Below, piece after piece: positions 7,427 to 12,131 of a stretch of DNA of 12,131 nt. Both the position numbers and the translations under genes were made by a program. Every line of letters begins with the position of its first letter. The stretch's first letter is position 1. The DNA lies in the NCBI GenBank assembly GCA_031273445.1, contig JAISRV010000307.1, forward strand, positions 1 to 12,131. The letters run 5' to 3'. Below the pieces are notes generated by a model. The model ran no database searches and had not been told where the DNA came from. It was given only the letters and a program-made list of their open reading frames with translations. The DNA comes from Candidatus Adiutrix sp. (lineage in GTDB: Bacteria > Desulfobacterota > Desulfarculia > Adiutricales > Adiutricaceae).

Positions 7427-7570
7427 GCTATCTTTTGCCGTACCCAGACCCTAAAAATGAGCCGCCCTCTTTCCAAAAAATCGCCGGCTATTGGAAGGTC
7501 AGGCTGCTGTAGGTCACGGCCGCTTCCGACCCTCATGCCCTAAAATCGCCGGCGATGGGGGCCTAAAATT
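7427..7570. other. Non-coding spacer with short repeats
   Basis: No gene was found here. The 12-bp word AAAATCGCCGGC occurs at 7477-7488 and again at 7542-7553; the second lies in the 12-bp palindrome ATCGCCGGCGAT (7545-7556). TTCCAA (7471-7476) and TTGGAA (7491-7496) form a weak inverted repeat around the first copy. CTAAAA recurs three times (about 7451, 7541 and 7563). These may be remains of the insertion event or accessory regulator sites upstream of the next promoter; nothing here decides between them. Confidence 0.4.
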
Positions 7571-7595
7571 ATCTTGACATTCTTACTGTCAAGAT
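7571..7595. promoter_or_regulatory. HAIR-like inverted repeat, probable MerR-family operator
   Basis: ATCTTGACA (7571-7579) and TGTCAAGAT (7587-7595) are perfect 9-bp reverse complements separated by 7 nt. The core CTTGACA-N7-TGTCAAG has the same arm length and spacing as the HspR operator HAIR (CTTGAGT-N7-ACTCAAG), and HspR is itself a MerR-family protein. The site covers the -35 element and spacer of the promoter for the MerR-family gene 60 nt downstream, so it is probably where that protein represses or tunes its own operon. Confidence 0.7.
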
Positions 7596-7600
7596 ATACT
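7574..7600 (+). promoter_or_regulatory. Sigma-70-type promoter of the merR-VIT/VWA operon
   Basis: A perfect -35 TTGACA (7574-7579) and a good -10 TATACT (7595-7600) are separated by 15 nt, shorter than the optimal 17; TACTGT (7597-7602) would give 17 but is a poorer match. Transcription should start near 7,607, leaving a leader of about 48 nt before the MerR-family ATG. The -35 lies in the left arm of the inverted repeat and the -10 touches its right arm, so binding there would block polymerase or realign the elements. Confidence 0.65.
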
Positions 7601-7654
7601 GTAAATAAACAAGGCGGCCGCCCGCTTTTCACCCTTTGACCACAGGGGCCGACC

Positions 7655-8092
7655 ATGACCGAACAGACTTTCACCCTGGACGCCCTCTGCGCCCTGGCCG
7701 ATTGCAGCAAAAGGACGGCGCGCTATTACATCCAGTTGGGCCTGGTCGCCCGCCCCGTCGGGGAGGGCCGGGCCGCCCATTACAACAGCGGCCACCTGGA
7801 GCAGCTCCTGCGCGTCAAAAAACTCTCCGAGGCCGGGCTGTCCCTGGAGCGCATCCGTGAAGTCATGGCCGGGGAGGCTTCGCCCGTCCCGCCCCGCCGG
7901 CGGCGGCCGGGATCGATAGAGACGCGCAGCCATCTCTTCGTCGCGCCGGGCCTCGAAATTCAGATTGCGGCGGAAGCGGCCGACATTAGCCCGGAACAGA
8001 TCCGGGAATTCGTCCGCGAAGTTATGGCCGCCGCGGCCAGAATCCTGGGCGCGGACGGAACCGATAAGGAACGAGACAAAAAGGAAGGATGA
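7655..8092 (+). CDS. MerR-family transcriptional regulator
   Basis: A 145-residue DNA-binding protein. Residues 6-71 form a MerR-type winged helix-turn-helix: TLDALCALADCSKRTARYYI (helix-turn-helix), LGLVARPVGEGRAAHY (wing), then LLRVKKLSEAGLSLERIREVM (helices 3-4). The C-terminal part (about 90-133) lacks the paired cysteines of metal sensors and has an amphipathic helix (SPEQIREFVREVMAAAARIL), probably for dimerisation or partner binding. The effector is unknown. AGGGG (7644-7648) lies 6 nt before the ATG. The upstream HAIR-like operator suggests autoregulation and an HspR-like stress role, although the C-terminus does not look like that of HspR. Its stop overlaps or abuts the start region of the VIT-VWA gene, so the two are made together and the regulator probably controls that protein. 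Confidence 0.9.
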   Translation: MTEQTFTLDALCALADCSKRTARYYIQLGLVARPVGEGRAAHYNSGHLEQLLRVKKLSEAGLSLERIREVMAGEASPVPPRRRRPGSIETRSHLFVAPGLEIQIAAEAADISPEQIREFVREVMAAAARILGADGTDKERDKKEG

Positions 8093-8094
8093 CC

Positions 8095-10311
8095 ATGAAT
8101 CAGGAAACCACCCTGCGGAGCGCAACCGGCCAGAGCCTCGCCCTTCAGTCCGTCCAGGCGCGGGGACAGCTTGACGGCTTGATGCTGAGCATGACGATCA
8201 GCCAGAACTACCGTAACGACACGGGCAAAGACCTGGAGATCGTCTACACCTTCCCCCTGGAGTGGGGGACGGTCCTCCTGGGCCTGGAGGCGGAAATCGG
8301 CGGCCGGCGGCTCCAGGCAACCGTAGTCGAAAAAAAGGAAGCGGAAGAGGAGTACGAGAAGGCCCTGGAGGAAGGCGACGCCCCGATCATGGTCCAGCAA
8401 TCCGCCCCCGATCTGTACACGGCCAACCTGGGCAACATCAAGGCCGGGGAATCCGTCGGCCTCACCCTGCACTGCGGCCGGCTGCTCCGCTTTGAACAGG
8501 GGCGGATCCGGGCGAAAATCCCCACGGTCGTCGCGCCCCGCTATGGTCAGGCCCACGGGGAAGGCGGCCTGGCCCCCCACGAGACGGACGCGGTCGACAG
8601 CCTGGCCCGCTACCCCTTCAGCATCCAGCTGGATGTTCTGGGCGACCTGGCCCGGGCGAAAATCAGCTGCCCAAGCCATACGGTCAGCTTCCAGGCGATA
8701 GAGAACGGAATTTCCGTGCGGCTGGCCGCCGAGGCCTGGCTGGACCGGGATTTCATCCTTCTTCTGGAGGGCCTGGCCGGCCATTCTTTGGCCCTGGCCG
8801 CCCAAGACGGCGAGCAACACGTTATGCTGGCCGGTTTTTGCCCCCAACTGCCTCCGCGCGACGAGCCGCTGTTGCTGAAAATCCTGGTGGACTGCTCCGG
8901 CTCCATGGAGGGGGACAGCATACGTGAAGCGAAGGAGGCCCTGAAGGGCGTTCTGCGGGAACTCCAGCCCCGGGACTATATTTCCTACAGCCGTTTCGGC
9001 GGCGATGTGCGGCATGAAAGCTCACAGCTCCAGCCCTGTTCGCCGGAGACCCTCCGGCGCCTGGCCCAGGCCGTGGCCGCCACGGAGGCCGACATGGGCG
9101 GCACGGAGATGGAGCGGGCGCTGCTGTCCGTCTTCAAGGAGGTGGCCGCGCCGGAAGGCCTCTCCGCCCGGCCGGACCTGTTGCTGATCACCGACGGGGA
9201 GGTCTGGGCCGTGGAGAGCGTGGTCCGGGCCGCCCTGGATCAGGGCCAGCGGGTCTTCGCCGTCGGCGTGGGCGGCGCGCCCGCGGAAAGCCTGTTGCGG
9301 GAGCTGGCCGAGCAGACCGGCGGGGCCTGCGAATTCGTCTCGCCCAACGAAGACATGGCCGCGGCCGTGGCGCGCATGTTCCGCCGGCTGCGGGGCGCGC
9401 GGGCCCAAAACCCGCGCATGGCCTGGGGCGGGCAAACCCTCTGGCGGTCGCCCCTGCCCGCCGCCCTCTATGACCAGGAAACCCTGCATCTTTTCGCCGT
9501 CCTGGCCGAGGCGCCCAAGGCCCCGCCGGAACTGACCTGGGAGGCGGGCGGCCAAAGCCAAAGCGCCCGGCCCGACCGCGTCGGCCAGACGGAAAATCCG
9601 CATCTGGCCCGCCTGGCCGCCGCCGAACGTCTGGAGACGGCCGACCCGGAGGAAGCCCTGGCCCTGGCCCTCAAATATCAGCTGATAAGCCTACAAACCT
9701 CCCTGTTTCTGACCTATGTCCGTGAAGAAGAGGACAAGGCATCCGGCCTGCCGGAACTTCATCAGATCCCCCAGATGATGGCGGCGGGCTCGCACGGCTA
9801 CGGCACGGTAGACACGATAGAGTGTGCATACATGATAGAGTGTGATGAGTTTGACGCATCCTTCACGTCAACGTCTAGTTATTATCCTGGCGGTTCTTGC
9901 CTGGAATTGGAATTAGCGGAGCTCTTGCCCGAACACCTGCCTGACTCTTTGCCCGCGGTGAGCAATACCCCCACGCCCCGGGAGGTCCTGGAGTTTTTCA
10001 GCCGGGCGGCCGTGAATGATCAGGATTTCGCCGCCGTTCTGAAGCGGGCCCTGGCCTTTGCCGGCAATGCCGCCCTGGAAGAGCGGCTCGCGCGCCTCGG
10101 CGCCCGGGAGGGCCTGCCTGAGGAACAGGTCTGGGCGGCCTTCCTGGAGTGGCTGTTGGAGCTGTTCGCGGTTGATTTCACGCCCGCCCGTCAGGCCCGG
10201 CGGCTGCTGTGGGCGAGGCTGAAGCCCCTCGGAGCGGCGCGGAAAAGTTCCGTCCGCCAGGCGCTGCGGACGGAGTTTTCCGCCGTCTCTCCAGAGGCCT
10301 GGCCGGCCTAA
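8095..10311 (+). CDS. VIT and von Willebrand factor A domain protein
   Basis: A 738-residue protein without signal peptide or membrane segments, so probably cytoplasmic. Residues about 1-135 form a VIT domain (NYRNDTGKDLEIVYTFPLEWG, EKKEAEEEYEKALEEG, LYTANLGNIKAGE). Residues about 257-435 form a VWA domain with an intact metal-ion-dependent adhesion site: Asp266-x-Ser268-x-Ser270 (DCSGS), Thr337 (GGTE) and Asp367 (TDGE). The segment KYQLISLQTSLFLTYVREEED (527-547) is typical of bacterial VIT-VWA proteins. Residues about 571-625 are AT-richer and Cys/Glu/Ser/Tyr-rich, unlike the rest. The C-terminus (about 626-738) is helical. The pair VIT plus VWA is best known from inter-alpha-trypsin inhibitor heavy chains; the bacterial role is unknown, presumably metal-dependent protein binding. 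ATG 8095 is chosen because GGAAGG (8083-8088) is 6 nt upstream; ATG 8089 overlaps the merR stop but has no spacing. The gene ends convergently in the alpha-2-macroglobulin stop codon. Confidence 0.93.
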   Translation: MNQETTLRSATGQSLALQSVQARGQLDGLMLSMTISQNYRNDTGKDLEIVYTFPLEWGTVLLGLEAEIGGRRLQATVVEKKEAEEEYEKALEEGDAPIMVQQSAPDLYTANLGNIKAGESVGLTLHCGRLLRFEQGRIRAKIPTVVAPRYGQAHGEGGLAPHETDAVDSLARYPFSIQLDVLGDLARAKISCPSHTVSFQAIENGISVRLAAEAWLDRDFILLLEGLAGHSLALAAQDGEQHVMLAGFCPQLPPRDEPLLLKILVDCSGSMEGDSIREAKEALKGVLRELQPRDYISYSRFGGDVRHESSQLQPCSPETLRRLAQAVAATEADMGGTEMERALLSVFKEVAAPEGLSARPDLLLITDGEVWAVESVVRAALDQGQRVFAVGVGGAPAESLLRELAEQTGGACEFVSPNEDMAAAVARMFRRLRGARAQNPRMAWGGQTLWRSPLPAALYDQETLHLFAVLAEAPKAPPELTWEAGGQSQSARPDRVGQTENPHLARLAAAERLETADPEEALALALKYQLISLQTSLFLTYVREEEDKASGLPELHQIPQMMAAGSHGYGTVDTIECAYMIECDEFDASFTSTSSYYPGGSCLELELAELLPEHLPDSLPAVSNTPTPREVLEFFSRAAVNDQDFAAVLKRALAFAGNAALEERLARLGAREGLPEEQVWAAFLEWLLELFAVDFTPARQARRLLWARLKPLGAARKSSVRQALRTEFSAVSPEAWPA
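9814..9849 (+). repeat. Two 18-bp in-frame repeats in the VIT-VWA gene
   Basis: GATAGAGTGTG occurs at 9816-9826 and 9834-9844, an 18-nt period. It encodes TIECAY then MIECDE, placing two cysteines six residues apart at the start of an AT-richer segment (about 9811-9930) that uses codons rare elsewhere in the gene (ATA, TTA, TCA, AGT). Confidence 0.75.
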
Positions 10312-10320
10312 AGGCCGGCC
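10301..10320. terminator. Bidirectional hairpin over two convergent stop codons
   Basis: GGCCGGCC (10301-10308) and GGCCGGCC (10313-10320) form a perfect 8-bp all-GC stem around the loop TAAA. The plus-strand TAA (10309-10311) and minus-strand TAG (10310-10308) lie in or against this loop. There is no T-run on either side, so it is an atypical terminator, but the position between convergent genes fits transcription ending or mRNA 3'-end protection in both directions. Confidence 0.55.
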
Positions 10321-12131
10321 TCCGTCTCCCGCTTCAGCACCCGCACCCGCCCGCCGGCCAAAATGGCCTGGCGGTCGGGCTCATACATGCCTTCGGCCAC
10401 GGTGGGCGGGAGGGCGTATTCCCCGACCGTCACCGCCCGCAGGGAATAGCGGTATATTTTGGGGCGTTTTTGGCCGGCGGACAGCCAGGGCTCGATAATC
10501 GCCAGGCGGTCTTCGCGCATTTCAAAACGGGACAGGCCCTGCGGCTGGCCATCGGCGGGTTCGCCGTCGGCGGATTCGCCGGCGGCGGGTTCGCCGTCTT
10601 CCTTCTGAACCAGGTTCGGGTTTTCGATTTCAAAGCCGCCGGGCAGGAGCTCCAGCAGAACCATGTTCTGAAAAGGCTCGTCGGCGCTCACGGCCAGTTC
10701 GACCGTTATCCTGTCGCCCTGGCGCAGCGTCAGCGTCGGGGCGGTTTCTTCAAGGCTGGAAAGCCGGCGCCGGGTTCCGTCGGGCAGAATCCAGACGCGC
10801 TCGAGGGCGATCTTTTCGGCTTTGGGTTCCGGCGCCAGCAACGGCACGGCGGCCACGGTGAGGGTGTAATAGGGCCGCCCGGGCCCTTCGACTTCCAACT
10901 GAAGGGGCCGGCCCAGGGCCGGGGCCAGGGTTTTGGGGCCGACCGCGCCCAATTGACGCTGGTCGCCCCGGAAAAGCGTCTGGCCGTCGGCGCTTTTGAG
11001 GACGGCGACATACTCGCGGCCGGCCCCGCTTTTAGCCAGATAAGAGCTGAGAGCCAGAACGGCCAGGCCGTTTTCCTGGGTGTTGCGCCAGTAATTGCCG
11101 CGGCCCTGTTCGGCCACCCGCCCGGCCAGGTCTCTGGCCGTGGGCGACAGGGGATCGACCTCGCTCCAGGCGGCCAGGAGCAGGGCCAGGTTGCGGGCCG
11201 GGCTGTCCAGGCTGCTGTGACGCTGACCCAGGCTGTTCCAGGAAAAATCCATTTTCTCCCGTTCCAGTTCCTCCAGGGCCTCGGGCCGGCCCGCCGCCAG
11301 GGCCTCGGCGCCGGCCAGGAAAATCCGGGCCGAAGGCGACAGCCCGGCCTTGCGCTCTTTCAAGGCGTTGATCCAGCCGGCCCGGTATTCCCCGTTCAGG
11401 GCCAGCACGTAGCAGGCGTAGGCCTGAGTGGAGAGAATATAAGAGAGGTCGTCGGAATCGGCGCGGCCGTAATCGGCCCCGAGATACGAGCGCAGCCAGT
11501 CCAGCGCGCTTTCTTTCAAGCCGGCCGGCAATTCGGTTTTTTGCCCCGCGACCGTCAGAAAATGGGCCGCGTAGACGGAGCCCCATTCGTAGACCCGGGC
11601 CTCGCCCGGCCAGTAGCCGAAGCCGCCGTTCACGGTCCGCATGGTGGCTAGCCGTTTGACCGCCGCGTCAAGGCCGGCGGCGATATGGGCCTCGACGTCG
11701 TCCCCGGGCTCGAGCGCGGCCAGAAGGTCGGCGGCGGCGGCGAAGAGCCAGGCTTTGGATATGGTCTGCTCCAGGCAGCCGTAGGGATATTCCTGGAGAT
11801 AGCGCACGGCCCTGGCCGCTTCTATGGCCGGGCTGGGGGCCAGGGCGAAGCTGGCCTCCAGCGTGCCTTTAAGATAGCCCTCGACCGGGAGGTCGATCGC
11901 CGTCGCGCCGGCGGCTTCCGCCGAGCCGCTCAGGCTCGCGGAAACGCGGGGGTAAGGCGGGCGCACCACCGTTTCGACCGCCTGGCTGAACTCTTCGCCC
12001 GCATCGGAGAGGCAGCGCAAAACCAGGCGGCCCGGGCCGACGGCCTCGGCGGCCGAGGCTTCCGGCCTGGCTTCAGCCGTAAAGACATGGGTCAGGGCGG
12101 CGCCGGGGGCCAGGTCGAAAGCGACCGACTT
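10308..12131 (-). CDS. Bacterial alpha-2-macroglobulin, C-terminal 607 residues (partial)
   Basis: This is the end of a large alpha-2-macroglobulin-like protein, normally about 1,600-2,000 residues and exported to the periplasm, where it traps attacking proteases through a thioester. The frame is open to the window edge: 37 further in-frame codons precede the TTG at 12020, so that is not the true start. The thioester motif YPYGCLEQ (Cys at 11775-11777, residue 119 of the visible part) is intact, and the GYW..(E)ARVYEWGSVYAAHFL block follows, as in the alpha/alpha thioester domain (about 100-380). The end is a receptor-binding-like domain with EYALPPTVAEGMYEPDRQA, matching the E. coli YfhM type. 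A short Gly/Glu/Pro/Ala repeat (about residues 512-527) lies in a loop before it. A signal peptide, bait region and any neighbouring pbpC gene would lie beyond the window. Its stop overlaps the stop of the VIT-VWA gene. Confidence 0.95.
   Translation of the reverse strand, partial: KSVAFDLAPGAALTHVFTAEARPEASAAEAVGPGRLVLRCLSDAGEEFSQAVETVVRPPYPRVSASLSGSAEAAGATAIDLPVEGYLKGTLEASFALAPSPAIEAARAVRYLQEYPYGCLEQTISKAWLFAAAADLLAALEPGDDVEAHIAAGLDAAVKRLATMRTVNGGFGYWPGEARVYEWGSVYAAHFLTVAGQKTELPAGLKESALDWLRSYLGADYGRADSDDLSYILSTQAYACYVLALNGEYRAGWINALKERKAGLSPSARIFLAGAEALAAGRPEALEELEREKMDFSWNSLGQRHSSLDSPARNLALLLAAWSEVDPLSPTARDLAGRVAEQGRGNYWRNTQENGLAVLALSSYLAKSGAGREYVAVLKSADGQTLFRGDQRQLGAVGPKTLAPALGRPLQLEVEGPGRPYYTLTVAAVPLLAPEPKAEKIALERVWILPDGTRRRLSSLEETAPTLTLRQGDRITVELAVSADEPFQNMVLLELLPGGFEIENPNLVQKEDGEPAAGESADGEPADGQPQGLSRFEMREDRLAIIEPWLSAGQKRPKIYRYSLRAVTVGEYALPPTVAEGMYEPDRQAILAGGRVRVLKRETEAGL
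10552..10596 (-). repeat. Three tandem 15-bp units in the alpha-2-macroglobulin gene
   Basis: Units at 10552-10566, 10567-10581 and 10582-10596 differ at one position each from the consensus TCGGCGGGTTCGCCG. They encode a five-residue repeat (GEPAD, GESAD, GEPAA) in an acidic surface loop. The number of units can change without breaking the frame. Confidence 0.85.

Noticed and set aside
7477..7553. Two copies of AAAATCGCCGGC considered as a CRISPR-like or attachment-site repeat
   Set aside because: Only two 12-bp copies with unequal surroundings; no regular spacing, no integrase and no matching copy at the left island edge.
7960..9015. Minus-strand open frame of 351 codons across merR and the VIT-VWA gene
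   Set aside because: It crosses two well-supported plus-strand genes and shows only GC-driven low-complexity sequence.
10209..11651. Plus-strand open frame of 480 codons opposite the alpha-2-macroglobulin gene
   Set aside because: It is a composition shadow: GC-rich antisense with low-complexity Gly/Gln/Ala sequence and no recognisable motif, while the minus frame has the CLEQ thioester motif and family blocks.

Overview
The window looks like Gram-negative bacterial chromosome. The flanks (about 7,600-12,131) are very GC-rich and carry a MerR-type regulator, a VIT/von Willebrand A protein and a bacterial alpha-2-macroglobulin. A delta-proteobacterial (Desulfovibrio-like) host is possible, but this is a weak guess from gene content and style, not from a marker gene. 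Between the flanks sits a visibly more AT-rich block (about 260-7,265) that reads as a horizontally acquired defence island.

Left edge (1-259): the last 25 codons of a hydrophobic or basic protein, then two stem-loops that could end its transcription. No convincing promoter was found for the next operon.

Defence island (260-7,215, + strand): four genes with overlapping ends, in the order hsdR, hsdS, prrC-like, hsdM. HsdR and HsdM resemble the type IC family (EcoR124I/EcoprrI) by motif spacing and remembered sequence. The gene between hsdS and hsdM encodes a PrrC-like anticodon nuclease. It has an ABC-type ATPase head with Walker A, signature and Walker B motifs. Its C-terminal domain keeps the Arg-x3-Glu...His triad spacing of PrrC, with a HEPN-like Arg-x6-His motif ending on the same histidine. 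The expected logic is layered immunity: HsdM/HsdS mark self DNA, HsdR cuts foreign DNA, and the nuclease, held latent by the restriction complex, cleaves a tRNA anticodon if a phage disables restriction. hsdS carries two 116-bp direct repeats, 567 bp (189 codons) apart, that could recombine to remove one target-recognition domain in frame.

Right edge of the island (7,216-7,654): a possible truncated 15-codon reading frame, then a minus-strand remnant of a transposase N-terminus (IS630-like helix-turn-helix) whose frame is broken at a run of ten C. After it comes a promoter region with a perfect 9-bp inverted repeat very like the HAIR operator of HspR.

Host-like region (7,655-12,131): a MerR-family regulator translationally coupled to a VIT-VWA protein, facing a convergent alpha-2-macroglobulin gene truncated by the window end. 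The two convergent genes overlap in their stop codons, and both stops lie in the loop of a perfect GC-rich hairpin.

The strongest leads are the PrrC-like nuclease with a diverged tRNA-recognition segment in an R-S-prrC-M layout, the hsdS repeats, the HAIR-like operator before a MerR/VIT-VWA pair, and the pairing of VIT-VWA with alpha-2-macroglobulin.
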